From Buchnera aphidicola (Thelaxes californica) (GTDB lineage: Bacteria; Pseudomonadota; Gammaproteobacteria; Enterobacterales; Enterobacteriaceae): a DNA stretch of 64,000 nucleotides. Location of the stretch: contig NZ_CP034852.1 in assembly GCF_005080825.1 (NCBI RefSeq), positions 74,203-138,202 of the forward strand, read 5' to 3'. Both the position numbers and the translations under genes were made by a program. Shown here one piece after another: positions 1-8,861 of this stretch. The notes beneath the pieces are model-generated. The model saw only the letters and a list, made by a program, of their open reading frames with translations. It did no database searches and was not told the origin of the DNA. Numbering within the stretch: the first letter of the stretch is position 1; each line of letters starts with the position of its first letter.

Positions 1-771
1 AAAAAAAAAGTTCAAAAATATTTTAATCTTAAAATTAAATTTTTATATTCAGATGTACGTATTAACACTAGTATGAAGTATATATATCAACTTTTTTTTT
101 CAGATAAATTTTTTAAAATTCAATTAAATTTTGGAACAGAAATAATATTAGTATTATTTTCAATAAATTTAATTAAAAATATGATTGTAAATATGACTGA
201 TTCTATTTTAGAATCAGATTTTAATGTTCAAAAAAATTGTCATAATTCTCATACTATAAATTTTTTTAATAAAAAAATTGTGTTTATTTTAACTGAAATA
301 TATTGTTTTTTTTTAAAAAAGTATATTTTTACAGAAAATATACAATATACTTTTCAATGGATTTTAAATAAACAAGATTTTGCTTGTTTCAACTATACAA
401 GTAATTGTATTCAAGTACGTTATGATATTACCATTAATAATGGAAAAGAAAGTTTTTTTATATTTTTTCCTATATCAAGTATAAAAAAAATACATACAGT
501 TAATGTGGTTAATTTTGATAATATTCAAAAGAATGCTACAAAAAATAAGTTAAGTGTTAGTAAAATATATAATATAGATATAGTTTTAAATGGATATTTA
601 AAGCATTTTCATTGTATTTCATCCAATGTTAGAAAATGGCAAGTAGGTGATATTATTCCAATTATTTCTCCGAAAGAAATGTATTTAACAGCGAATGGTC
701 AATTAATTGCTTCTGGTAAATATTGTAAAAATCAAACATTTCATGCTTGTTGTTTACAGAAATTTTATTAA
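1..771 (+). CDS. fliM: Flagellar motor switch protein FliM, 3' part (start lies before the window)
   Basis: FliM is the C-ring protein that binds phospho-CheY in free-living bacteria and forms the base on which FliN sits. The frame is open from base 1, so the gene begins upstream of the window and only the C-terminal part (about 256 residues) is seen; the first in-frame ATG at 73 is internal. The last 70 residues form the SpoA-type domain, with the recognisable stretch WQVGDIIPI. It is followed after 32 bp by fliN, as in the enteric fliLMNOPQR operon. The protein is much diverged and rich in Phe, Ile, Lys and Asn. In aphid symbionts the flagellar basal body is thought to serve as an export apparatus; nothing here tests that. 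Confidence 0.82.
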   Translation, partial: KKKVQKYFNLKIKFLYSDVRINTSMKYIYQLFFSDKFFKIQLNFGTEIILVLFSINLIKNMIVNMTDSILESDFNVQKNCHNSHTINFFNKKIVFILTEIYCFFLKKYIFTENIQYTFQWILNKQDFACFNYTSNCIQVRYDITINNGKESFFIFFPISSIKKIHTVNVVNFDNIQKNATKNKLSVSKIYNIDIVLNGYLKHFHCISSNVRKWQVGDIIPIISPKEMYLTANGQLIASGKYCKNQTFHACCLQKFY

Positions 772-803
772 TATATTTGAAAGTAAAAAGTAGGATGTGA
801 TAT

Positions 804-1199
804 ATGCAAGATTTCAATAATACAAATGAAGAAAAAAAAAATGTACAAAATAATAAAATAAGTAAAAATCTAACTCCAGAAAGTTTTGATTCTTTACACA
901 ATCAGTTAAATTTAGAAAAGAATAAAAATGGAGATAAATTAAACGATAGCGATATTACAAATAATAATAGAATTTATATTGATAATATTCCATTAAAAAT
1001 TACAATTGAACTGGGAACATTAAAAATGCAAATTAAAGATTTATTACATTTAAAGAAAAATTCTGTACTTACTTTAGAACAAGAAATAGGTAGTCCTTTA
1101 AATATTTTAATTAATAATCATGTTATTGCTCAAGGAGAAATTGTTGTTATTGATAATAAATATGGTATACGTATTATAAATATTATGCATTCTATTTAA
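804..1199 (+). CDS. fliN: Flagellar motor switch protein FliN
   Basis: FliN is a C-ring component that also helps dock the FliH-FliI export ATPase. The protein has 131 residues, against about 137 in E. coli. The first 60 residues are low-complexity and Asn/Lys-rich. The C-terminal SpoA domain is well conserved: IPLKITIELG, then LNILINNHVIAQGEIVV and YGIRI. A purine-rich AGGATG stretch lies upstream of the ATG at 804. It sits between fliM and fliP. There is no room for fliO between fliN and fliP (135 bp, no ORF), so that gene is absent from this position. Confidence 0.9.
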   Translation: MQDFNNTNEEKKNVQNNKISKNLTPESFDSLHNQLNLEKNKNGDKLNDSDITNNNRIYIDNIPLKITIELGTLKMQIKDLLHLKKNSVLTLEQEIGSPLNILINNHVIAQGEIVVIDNKYGIRIINIMHSI

Positions 1200-1334
1200 T
1201 TATGTACGATTTTGTAATCAAAATTATAAGTATATTTTTTTTATTTATTTTTTATAAACATATATAATATTTAATTGAAAAAATAAATATAAAAAACTAT
1301 ATAATTATTGTAAATGTAAATATGGAGTAATTAG

Positions 1335-2078
1335 ATGCAATATCAGTATATTGTAATGTTGCTTACATTATTGCTTTTTCCTTTATGGAGTTTTGCGAGT
1401 CCTATAGATGTTATTAATGAATTTTTACAAGGGAAGAGTCAGTTAGGATCTTCATATTTTCCTTTAGAATTATTAATATTTTTAAGTTCATTAAGTTTTA
1501 TTCCAGCTTTTATTCTTATGATGACTAGTTTTACGCGTATTATTATTGTTTTTGGTTTATTAAGAAACGCTTTAGGTACTCCATACTCTCCTCCTAATCA
1601 AATTTTAATCGGTTTGTCTTTATTTTTAACATTTTTTATTATGAACCCTGTTTTTGAACAAGCATATCAGGAATCGTATATTCCTTATTCTCAAAATAAA
1701 ATAGATATGATTGAAGCTGTAGATAAAGCAATATATCCTTTTCGTAATTTTATGTTAAAACAAATTAAAGATTCTGATTTAATTTTATTTGCAAATTTGT
1801 CTAAAATTACAGTCTTAAAAGATAGAGATTCTGTTCCTATGAAAATTATATTACCTGCTTTTATGACCAGTGAAATAAAAACAGGATTTCAGATTGGTTT
1901 TTCTATTTTTCTTCCATTTTTAATTATTGACTTATTAGTTGCTAGTGTTTTGATGTCTTTAGGAATGATGATGGTACCTCCTTCTACTGTATCTTTGCCA
2001 TTTAAGTTAATGTTTTTTATATTATCTGATGGATGGAATTTGTTAATTCGTTCTTTGTTTTATAGTTTTCATACTTAA
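1335..2078 (+). CDS. fliP: Flagellar type III export gate protein FliP
   Basis: FliP is an inner-membrane export-gate protein that forms a pore with FliQ and FliR. It has 247 residues, close to the E. coli 245. A cleavable signal peptide is visible at residues 1-21, ending near SFASP. The family motifs [18 protein letters not shown] and PPNQILIGL (residues about 65-95) and the C-terminal [20 protein letters not shown] are intact. GGAG precedes the ATG by about 7 nt. It lies 16 bp upstream of the longest fliQ frame. The conservation contrasts with the diverged FliM, which fits selection on the export gate rather than on switching. Confidence 0.95.
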   Translation: MQYQYIVMLLTLLLFPLWSFASPIDVINEFLQGKSQLGSSYFPLELLIFLSSLSFIPAFILMMTSFTRIIIVFGLLRNALGTPYSPPNQILIGLSLFLTFFIMNPVFEQAYQESYIPYSQNKIDMIEAVDKAIYPFRNFMLKQIKDSDLILFANLSKITVLKDRDSVPMKIILPAFMTSEIKTGFQIGFSIFLPFLIIDLLVASVLMSLGMMMVPPSTVSLPFKLMFFILSDGWNLLIRSLFYSFHT

Positions 2079-2133
2079 ATAAACATTTTTTTTATTGTAT
2101 TTTTTTGACAATTTTTCAATATTAGGGATTGAT

Positions 2134-2403
2134 ATGACAGAATATACAGTTATGAATATGTTTCATGAAGCAACAAAAGTTGCTTTACTTTTATCTGCTC
2201 CTTTATTAATTACTGCTTTAATTAGTGGTTTAATTATTAGTTTTATTCAAGCTATTACACAAATTAATGAACAAAGCTTGTCTTTTATACCTAAAATGAT
2301 TTCAGTTTTATTAGTATTAACATTGTTAGGATCTTGGATGATTAATATTATTACGAATTATATACATGATTTATTTATTAATATACCATTTTTTATTGTG
2401 TGA
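2134..2403 (+). CDS. fliQ: Flagellar type III export gate protein FliQ
   Basis: FliQ is a small two-helix inner-membrane protein of the export gate. The open frame reaches back to 2095, but I place the start at 2134: an AGGGA ribosome binding site lies 7-8 nt upstream, the product (MTEYTVMNMF...) is then 89 residues as in E. coli, and the extra 13 residues have no counterpart. Two hydrophobic segments flank the conserved AITQINEQSLSFIPK stretch. The stop overlaps the fliR GTG start, pointing to translational coupling. Confidence 0.92.
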   Translation: MTEYTVMNMFHEATKVALLLSAPLLITALISGLIISFIQAITQINEQSLSFIPKMISVLLVLTLLGSWMINIITNYIHDLFINIPFFIV

Positions 2404-3191
2404 TCAATATGGAAAATATGAATAGTTTATTAGAATTAATGCATTTATCTATTTTTTTTATTTTGTCATTTATCAGAATTTTTTCTTTTTTTTTTTTTAT
2501 TCCTATGTTTGGAGAAGAATTTTTAAATAATAAAATAAGATTTTTTTTTTCGTTATCATTAGGTTTTTCTATTTTTTTTATTATTCCTTTTCATAATCAA
2601 TCATTCAATTTTATATTAATCATTTTTTTATCTTTACATGAATTATTAATTGGTTTTGTTTTAGGTTTTTTAATTAAATTAATTTTTTCTATATCAATTT
2701 TATCAGGAGAAATAATTAGTTCTCAAATTGGAATATCTTTTGCAAATTTTTTTGATTTTAATGCAAGAATGAATATTTCTGTTATTACACGTTTTTTAAA
2801 TTTATTTAGTTTATATATTTTTTTATCATTAAATGGTCATTTATGGATAATTAATATTTTAATTCAAAGTTTTTATAAAATTCCAATTGAATTAAATATA
2901 TTTAATACAAAAAATTTTTTAAAAATTGTTCAATTTATGAGCATTATTTTTTTGAAAAGTATGTTATTAGTACAACCTATCATAATATTTATGTTTACTT
3001 TAATGATAACCTTAGCTTTTTTAAACAGAATTTCTCCACAAATTTCTGTTTTTTCAATTTTTTTTCCTATGACAGTATTGAGTGGTTGTTATCTGATATA
3101 TATTAGTATTCCGATATTTAATATTTTTTTTGAAAAAGTTTTTTTTGAATTATTTACTAACATTCAAAATCATTTTTTATTATTACATTAA
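2400..3191 (+). CDS. fliR: Flagellar type III export gate protein FliR
   Basis: FliR completes the FliP-FliQ-FliR export gate in the inner membrane. The 263-residue product is almost entirely hydrophobic, with six or so membrane segments. Conserved stretches include SGEIISSQIGISFA and LNGHLWIINILI. The GTG at 2400 overlaps the fliQ stop by 4 nt; an ATG at 2409 is an equally possible start and the sequence does not settle it. It is the last gene of the flagellar run and converges on rpmG, with a long hairpin between them. Confidence 0.9.
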   Translation: MINMENMNSLLELMHLSIFFILSFIRIFSFFFFIPMFGEEFLNNKIRFFFSLSLGFSIFFIIPFHNQSFNFILIIFLSLHELLIGFVLGFLIKLIFSISILSGEIISSQIGISFANFFDFNARMNISVITRFLNLFSLYIFLSLNGHLWIINILIQSFYKIPIELNIFNTKNFLKIVQFMSIIFLKSMLLVQPIIIFMFTLMITLAFLNRISPQISVFSIFFPMTVLSGCYLIYISIPIFNIFFEKVFFELFTNIQNHFLLLH

Positions 3192-3193
3192 GA

Positions 3194-3250
3194 CTATAAA
3201 AAAATAAAAAACAATATAAATTGTAATTTTTTGTTTTTATTTTTTTATAG
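3194..3250. terminator. Convergent hairpin between fliR and rpmG
   Basis: 3194-3210 pairs perfectly with 3234-3250 (17 bp). After a one-base bulge, three more pairs follow, with a 16-nt loop. The arms are long A and T runs, so either strand gives a stem with a U-rich side. It lies between the ends of two convergent genes, where a bidirectional terminator is expected. Function is inferred from structure and position only. Confidence 0.5.
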
Positions 3251-3274
3251 AATATTGTTATTAAAATAAATTAT

Positions 3275-3439
3275 TTATTTTAATTTTATTTCATTATATA
3301 AGCAATGTTTTCTAATAAATGGATCATATTTTTTTAATTTAATTTTTTCTGGAGTGTTTCTTTTATTTTTTGTAGTTGTATAAAAATGTTTACTTTTTGT
3401 AGACAATAATTTTATTTTTTCTCTGGCTCCTTTTGCCAT
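3275..3439 (-). CDS. rpmG: 50S ribosomal protein L33
   Basis: L33 is a small protein of the large ribosomal subunit. The 54-residue product starts [14 protein letters not shown] and carries the family signature FYTTTKNKR followed by [12 protein letters not shown]. coli L33 has 55 residues; one or two residues are missing just before HFYTTT. It follows rpmB by 12 bp on the same strand, the usual rpmB-rpmG pairing. The zinc-binding cysteines of some L33 forms are absent, as in E. coli. Confidence 0.93.
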   Translation of the reverse strand: MAKGAREKIKLLSTKSKHFYTTTKNKRNTPEKIKLKKYDPFIRKHCLYNEIKLK

Positions 3440-3451
3440 ATTTTCACCTAT

Positions 3452-3688
3452 TTATTTTTTTTTAGATAACAATTTCATTTCATTTAATACTACATTAATT
3501 CCTTTTTTATCTATATAACGCATTCCTTTTGTGCTAACTTTTAGTTTGATAAATTTTTTTTGTTCTGCAACCCAAAATCGATGAGTGTGAATATTTAACA
3601 AAAATTTTTTTTTTGTTGCATTCATAGCATGTGATCTATTGTTACCAAACATGGCTTTTCTTTTAGTAATTTGACAAATATGTGACAT
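3452..3688 (-). CDS. rpmB: 50S ribosomal protein L28
   Basis: L28 is a large-subunit ribosomal protein. The length of 78 residues equals E. coli. The N-terminal CQITKRK, then GNNRSHAMNATKKKF, HRFWVA and KGMRYIDKKGI match the family throughout. It is the first gene of the rpmB-rpmG pair. AAGAAGG lies a few bases before the ATG and is a plausible ribosome binding site. Confidence 0.95.
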   Translation of the reverse strand: MSHICQITKRKAMFGNNRSHAMNATKKKFLLNIHTHRFWVAEQKKFIKLKVSTKGMRYIDKKGINVVLNEMKLLSKKK

Positions 3689-3804
3689 AATATATACCTT
3701 CTTATATATATAAAATTTTATTAATAAAAAAAGATATAATATATAATGTAAAATAAAAAAGATTTACATAAATATAATATATAAATAAATTAAAATAATT
3801 AAAA

Positions 3805-3831
3805 TATATACATAATAGTGTTATGTATATA
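3805..3831 (-). terminator. Hairpin downstream of ppa
   Basis: An 11-bp stem (3805-3815 with 3821-3831) encloses a 5-nt loop. On the minus strand it lies 87 nt after the ppa stop and is followed by TTTTAATTATTTTA. It could end the ppa transcript before rpmB. The stem is AT-rich apart from one G-C pair, so confidence is limited. Confidence 0.38.
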
Positions 3832-3917
3832 ACAATTAAATCTTTTTAAAATGATATATTTATATTAATATAATGTGTAAAAAATATTTATATATTAATA
3901 AAATAATATTTAAATGG

Positions 3918-4433
3918 TTATTGAGCTTTATTTTTTTTTTGAAATCTTTCGTAAGATTGAATTATTTCTATTTTAGCAGATCTTTGATCGTTCCATCCAA
4001 TAATTTTAACCCATTTTTTACTATCTAATTTTTTATAGTTTTCAAAAAAAAAGATGATTTGTTGTTTTAAATAATTAGAAATATCTTCAATATTTTTTAT
4101 ATTTTCATATTCTTTCGAGATGGATTTATGAGGTATCATCAAAATTTTACAATCTTCACCTTTTTCATCAATCATTTTCAACATACCTATTGGTGTACAT
4201 TTAATTATAGAATTATAAAAAAGAGGGTATGGTGTAATTACTAATGCATCTAATGGATCTTTATCTAAAGATAAAGAATTATTAATGTAACCATAATTAG
4301 TTGGGTAAAACATAGTTGTAGGCATAATTCTGTCAACAGACAATAGTCCTGTTTTTTTATCTATTTCATATTTTATTGGAGATGATTGGTAAGGTATTTC
4401 AATTGTTACTAAAATATTTTCGGTATCGTACAT
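3918..4433 (-). CDS. ppa: Inorganic pyrophosphatase
   Basis: Soluble family I enzyme that hydrolyses pyrophosphate to two phosphates and so pulls biosynthetic reactions forward. The protein has 171 residues (E. coli 176). Visible motifs are IEIPYQSSPIKYEIDKKTG, MFYPTNYGYI and the catalytic DKDPLDALV (Asp-rich metal site). GGGAG upstream of the ATG supports this start, which makes the N-terminus a few residues shorter than in E. coli. It is transcribed away from pmbA. Confidence 0.95.
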   Translation of the reverse strand: MYDTENILVTIEIPYQSSPIKYEIDKKTGLLSVDRIMPTTMFYPTNYGYINNSLSLDKDPLDALVITPYPLFYNSIIKCTPIGMLKMIDEKGEDCKILMIPHKSISKEYENIKNIEDISNYLKQQIIFFFENYKKLDSKKWVKIIGWNDQRSAKIEIIQSYERFQKKNKAQ

Positions 4434-4683
4434 ATTATTACTCCCAATAAATATTGTATATTATAAAAAATATTTTTGTGTGATATGTTAAAAATGTAAC
4501 AACTTAACATTATTAGAAATTAAATATTATGTATACTAATTTATGTCTGTTATTAAAAAAATTTAATAATATTCATTTAAGATTAAAAATAAAATGTTGA
4601 AATTTTTTTTACATTATTTAATGTTTATATAAAAATTTAAAAACAAACAATGATTAAAAATTTAATTGATGTAAGGAAAATAT

Positions 4684-6033
4684 ATGTTTAAAATTATTAC
4701 TAAAAATGAAAAAACAACTAAATTAATTCAAATTATGCAATATATTTTAAAAAAAAAAAAAGTTGATTATGATGAAATAGAAGTGGTTATTTTTAAAAAA
4801 AAAGGAATGAGAATTTTAGTTAGAAATTTGCTAACTGAAAATGTTTCATTTCATAATGATATTAGCTTAACTATTACAATTTATCAAGGAAATAAGAAAG
4901 GCAGTGCTACAACTTCTGATTTAAGTTTTTATTCAATTGATCAATTAATACAAAAAGTGTTAAGTATTATATCGTATACTCAACGAGATAATTGTGCAGG
5001 GTTACCAGATTTATCAATGTCATTATGTACAACATCACAATCTTTGCAAACATTTTTTAATTACTCTTTAGATGTAACATTAGGAATTAAAATTGCATTA
5101 CAAACTGAACAATCTGCTTTAAATTATGATACAAAAATTTCTAATAGTGAAGGATCTAATTTTGATAGTAATATCAATACATTTATCATAGGAAATAGTA
5201 CAGGAATAATTAAATCTTATAGTTCATCTGTTTCTTCAATTTCTTCTGAAATAATTGCAGAAAACCATGAGGGTATGCAAAGAGATTATTGTTATTCTAT
5301 TGTACCTGATCTCAATGATTTATTACTTAATATTGATACAGTTGGTAAAAAAAGTGCTCAAAGAGCGATTATGAAACTGTCTCCAAAAAAAATAAAAAGT
5401 ACACAATTACCAGTTATATTTACATCAAATTTAGCATCTTCATTTTTTTATGATTTTTCTAAATCTATTAATGGATATAGTGTATATCGACAAACTACTT
5501 TTTTATTAGATAAATTGGGAAAAAAAATATTTCCGGAATGGTTAAATATTATTGAAAATCCATTTTTATTTAAAGGACTAGGAACGCAACCTTTTGATGA
5601 AGAAGGAATAAATAAATCAATACAAAATATTGTGTATCAAGGTTACTTGTCTACTTGGTTGTTGGATACTTATTCCTCTCGTAAATTGAATATGGTAACT
5701 ACAGGTAATTGTGGAGGAATTTCTAATTGGGTTGTTAGTTTTGATAAACATATTACTTTTAAAAATTTAATTACGTATATGTATTCAGGTTTATTAATTA
5801 CTGAATTAATGGGTAGTGGAATAAATATGATAACAGGAGATTTTTCTTATGGAGCTACAGGATTTTTAATAAAAAAAGGGATTATACAACATGCTGTTAG
5901 TGAAATTACACTTTCTGGAAATTTAAAAAATATGTTTTTAGGAATAGTAAAAATTAGCAGTGATATAAATATTAATCATAGTATTCGTTCAGGTTCAATT
6001 TTATTTGATAATATTCGTGTTTCTGGAATATAA
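4684..6033 (+). CDS. pmbA: TldE/PmbA, metalloprotease TldD-TldE subunit
   Basis: TldE (PmbA) is the non-metal-binding partner of the TldD protease, which acts in peptide (microcin B17) processing and CcdA turnover in E. coli. The 449 residues match the family length. Conserved parts include NRKGSA-like GNKKGSATTSDLS, the GNSTGI segment, FTSNLASSFF, SVYRQTTFLLD and SGSGINMITGDFSYGATGF-like residues near the end. AAGGA precedes the ATG. TldD is not in this window. The gene converges on rnpB, leaving only about 30 bp. Confidence 0.93.
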   Translation: MFKIITKNEKTTKLIQIMQYILKKKKVDYDEIEVVIFKKKGMRILVRNLLTENVSFHNDISLTITIYQGNKKGSATTSDLSFYSIDQLIQKVLSIISYTQRDNCAGLPDLSMSLCTTSQSLQTFFNYSLDVTLGIKIALQTEQSALNYDTKISNSEGSNFDSNINTFIIGNSTGIIKSYSSSVSSISSEIIAENHEGMQRDYCYSIVPDLNDLLLNIDTVGKKSAQRAIMKLSPKKIKSTQLPVIFTSNLASSFFYDFSKSINGYSVYRQTTFLLDKLGKKIFPEWLNIIENPFLFKGLGTQPFDEEGINKSIQNIVYQGYLSTWLLDTYSSRKLNMVTTGNCGGISNWVVSFDKHITFKNLITYMYSGLLITELMGSGINMITGDFSYGATGFLIKKGIIQHAVSEITLSGNLKNMFLGIVKISSDININHSIRSGSILFDNIRVSGI

Positions 6034-6062
6034 AATATTATATAATTTTATTATTAATGTTA

Positions 6063-6470
6063 GAAGTTGACTAATAAGCCGGGTTCTGTATTAAACAGTC
6101 ATTAATCTAGATTAGTAATCACTTACTAATTCAAGCAGCCTACCCGAATTTTTTGAGCTAGGGCTTTGAGCTATAAAATTCTTATTTGGCCTTGCTCCAA
6201 GTGGAGTTTACCTTGCCATATATTGTTACCAATTATGCGGTGTGCTTTTACCACACCATTTCACCCTTACCTTAATTTAAATATAAAAAATTTTAAAATT
6301 TATATATTTTTTATTACAATATATAAAAAATTAGGCGGTATATTTTCTGTGGCACTAGTCGTAGATTTACATCTCCCAGGTGTTACCTGGCACTTTAGCC
6401 CTAGGAGCCCGGACTTTCCTCTCCTAAAATATTTTTTAAAAAATTAGCAGCGACTGTCTTAGTCAACTTC
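6063..6470 (-). ncRNA. rnpB: RNase P RNA (catalytic subunit M1)
   Basis: The RNA cleaves the 5' leader of tRNA precursors. Read on the minus strand, it begins GAAGTTGACTAAGACAGTCG and has the universal GAGAGGAAAGTCCGGGCTCC, then GGTAAGGGTGAAA, GGTAAACTCCAC, GAGCAAGGCCAAATA and the 3' segment GAACCCGGCTTATTAGTCA. The 5' and 3' ends pair as P1. The region corresponding to P12 (about 6270-6335) has become almost pure A and T, while the P4 and J-region core is intact. The ends are set by comparison with E. coli and may be off by a few bases. A 93-codon plus-strand frame inside it is a shadow. Confidence 0.95.
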
Positions 6471-6515
6471 ATTACTATATTATATAGTAAGGTTATCTTG
6501 GTGTCATTTTTTTAT

Positions 6516-7364
6516 TTATTTTTTAAAAATATATTTATATAAAAAATTTTTTTTTAAATTATGAATTTTCGAAGTATAATAGGCTGCTTTTTGCGTAGTT
6601 AAAACGTTTTTTAAAATATTAAAAGTATGCAAAATTTTTACGTTATTGTTTTTTTTTTTTTTTTTTATTATACCTTGAATTAACAGTACTATTTCTCCTT
6701 TTAGTATAAAATTATGATTGTTAATTAATTGAATAGCTTGTATTACTGGCATTCTAATAATAGATTCCCAGATTTTGGTTAATTCTTTTACAATTACAAT
6801 ATTTTTATCTTTACCTAAAATTTGCTGTATATCTTGTAAAGTAAATAGTAATCTATGAGGTGATTCATAAAATATTGTTGTTCTTGTTTCATTTAATAAT
6901 AATTGTATTTTTTTTATACGAGCAATTTTACTAGAAGGTAAAAAACCTTCATAAATAAATTGATTTGTTGGTAATCCAGATGCGATTAAAGCAGTAATAA
7001 TAGCACATGCACCTGGAAGTGGCACAATTTTAATATTTTGATATAGTAAACATTGTTGTAATAAATAAAATCCAGGATCACTGATCATTGGTGTTCCTGC
7101 ATTAGATACTAATGCAATATTTTTTTTATTTTTTAGATAATTAATTATTATATTAGTTTTATTTTTTTCATTATATTTATGTAACGATATTAATTTATTA
7201 TTTATATCGTATGTTTGTAATAGAAATTGAGTATGACGTGTGTTTTCTGCAGCAATACAATCAACAGTTTTTAATATTTTTGTGGCTCTATATGTCATAT
7301 CAGACAAATTTCCTATAGGAGTGGGAACTATATATAAGATTCCTTGTTGTTCATTTATGTTCAT
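6516..7364 (-). CDS. rsmI: 16S rRNA (cytidine-1402-2'-O)-methyltransferase RsmI
   Basis: RsmI methylates the ribose of C1402 in the decoding centre of 16S rRNA, using SAM. Motifs of the tetrapyrrole-methylase-like fold are seen: YIVPTPIGNLSD at the N-terminus, AAENTRHT, LVSNAGTPMISDPG and PLPGACAIITAL. The frame opens at a TTG (7376), but the ATG at 7364 has a GAGAAG stretch 4-9 nt upstream and gives 282 residues against 286 in E. coli, so I prefer it. Formerly yraL. It lies just past rnpB in the same orientation. Confidence 0.93.
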   Translation of the reverse strand: MNINEQQGILYIVPTPIGNLSDMTYRATKILKTVDCIAAENTRHTQFLLQTYDINNKLISLHKYNEKNKTNIIINYLKNKKNIALVSNAGTPMISDPGFYLLQQCLLYQNIKIVPLPGACAIITALIASGLPTNQFIYEGFLPSSKIARIKKIQLLLNETRTTIFYESPHRLLFTLQDIQQILGKDKNIVIVKELTKIWESIIRMPVIQAIQLINNHNFILKGEIVLLIQGIIKKKKKNNNVKILHTFNILKNVLTTQKAAYYTSKIHNLKKNFLYKYIFKK

Positions 7365-7515
7365 TTGTCTTCTCAAAATTATATATTTTTATTAAATATT
7401 ATATAGATAATAATTTGATTTTTAAAAAAATTAATACACATATAATGTTATAGATATTTTAAAAAATATTTAAACAAAAATATTTTATGATTATTATAAT
7501 AATAAGGTAACAATA

Positions 7516-8757
7516 GTGAAAAGAGTAGTTATTACAGGATTTGGAATTGTTTCTAGTATTGGAAATACTGAACAAGATATTGTTCAGTCTTTACAAAAAG
7601 GGCGATCAGGAATACAATTTTCTCAAAAAATGAAACAAAAAAAAATGAAAAGTCAAATATGGGGAAATCTGAATTTACATAATATTAATGTTTTAATTCC
7701 TAATAATATATTAAAATATATGAATGATGCAATTAAATATACATATTTATCAATGCAACAATCTATTATAATGTCTTGTTTATGTCCTACATTATATCGT
7801 AATAATCCTAGGGTGGGATTAATTGTAGGATCTGGTTCTATTCCAATGAAATCTTGTATGTTAAATATTAACAATATACCAAAAAATAAGTATGGAAAGA
7901 TGCGGATGAATCCATATTTTATGATTAATTCTATGCCTTCTGGAATTTCTGCAGTACTTTCCACTATTTTTAATATTCAAGGAATATCATATACGATGAG
8001 TTCCGCGTGTACTACATCTTCACATTGTATAGGACACTCTTTTGAATTAATTAAACAGGGAAAACAAGATATTATTTTTGCCGGTGGAGGTGAAGAATTA
8101 AGTTGGGAATTAGCATTAGCATTTGATTCTATGAGAATATTGTCTAAAAAATATAATTGTCAACCTAGTAATGCTTCTCGTCCATATGATATTGATCGAG
8201 ATGGTTTTGTAATTTCAGGAGGAGGAGGAATAGTTATTTTAGAAGAATTAAACCATGCTATTTCTCGTTCAGCAAATATTTATGCAGAAATTATAGCATA
8301 TTCATCTGTTTCTGATGGATTTAACATTACTACTCCTTCTGATAGTGGAGCAATATTATGTATGAATAAAGTCTTAAAAGATATTCATTGTCCTATTGAT
8401 TATATTAATACACATGGAACTTCTACACAAATAGGAGATAAAAAAGAAGGTCAAGCGATATACGAAGTGTTTAAAAAAAAAAAAGTGTGTCAACCTATGT
8501 TATCTTCTACAAAATCCATTACAGGTCATGCGTTAGGAGTATCTGGAGTGCATGAATTAATTTATTGTATATTAATGCTAAAATATAATTTTTTAGCTCC
8601 TAATATAAATATAAAACACTTAGATCCTTTTTTTCATCATTTAAATATTATTAGACAAACTGTTTATAAAAAAATATATACTATTATGTCCAATAATTTT
8701 GGTTTTGGAGGAACTAATGTTGTATTAATTATAAAAAAATATAATCATACGATATGA
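7516..8757 (+). CDS. fabB: Beta-ketoacyl-ACP synthase I
   Basis: FabB condenses malonyl-ACP with acyl-ACP in fatty acid elongation and is needed for unsaturated fatty acids in E. coli. The catalytic triad is visible: nucleophile Cys in SSACTTSSHC, His in INTHGTSTQIGD and His in ITGHALGVSG; the final NNFGFGGTN loop is present. It has 413 residues against 406. It starts with GTG at 7516, supported by AAGG upstream and by alignment to MKRAVITG. There are small lysine-rich insertions near residues 40-50. It stands alone, about 100 bp before talA. Confidence 0.95.
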   Translation: MKRVVITGFGIVSSIGNTEQDIVQSLQKGRSGIQFSQKMKQKKMKSQIWGNLNLHNINVLIPNNILKYMNDAIKYTYLSMQQSIIMSCLCPTLYRNNPRVGLIVGSGSIPMKSCMLNINNIPKNKYGKMRMNPYFMINSMPSGISAVLSTIFNIQGISYTMSSACTTSSHCIGHSFELIKQGKQDIIFAGGGEELSWELALAFDSMRILSKKYNCQPSNASRPYDIDRDGFVISGGGGIVILEELNHAISRSANIYAEIIAYSSVSDGFNITTPSDSGAILCMNKVLKDIHCPIDYINTHGTSTQIGDKKEGQAIYEVFKKKKVCQPMLSSTKSITGHALGVSGVHELIYCILMLKYNFLAPNINIKHLDPFFHHLNIIRQTVYKKIYTIMSNNFGFGGTNVVLIIKKYNHTI

Positions 8758-8775
8758 TAAAAATCATAGTTTTTT
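8753..8775 (+). terminator. Short intrinsic terminator at the fabB stop
   Basis: A 6-bp stem (8753-8758 with 8763-8768), an AAAA loop and then G plus six T residues. The stem overlaps the fabB stop codon. It is small but has the right order of stem and T-run. Confidence 0.4.
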
Positions 8776-8861
8776 GTGTAAATTATTTACATACATTTAT
8801 ATAATAATAAAAGTTGTAATTTTACAAATTATATATTTATTATAAATTGAGGTAATTAAAA

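Noticed and set aside
4684-6033. PmbA as a self-sufficient protease or new system
   Set aside because: It is an ordinary TldE; the partner tldD is simply not in this window, and the pair is known in related genomes.
6166-6447. 93-codon plus-strand frame
   Set aside because: It lies fully within rnpB and is a by-product of the conserved RNA sequence.
7365-7376. TTG start of rsmI at 7376
   Set aside because: The ATG four codons later has a GAGAAG stretch at proper distance, which the TTG start would place inside the coding region.
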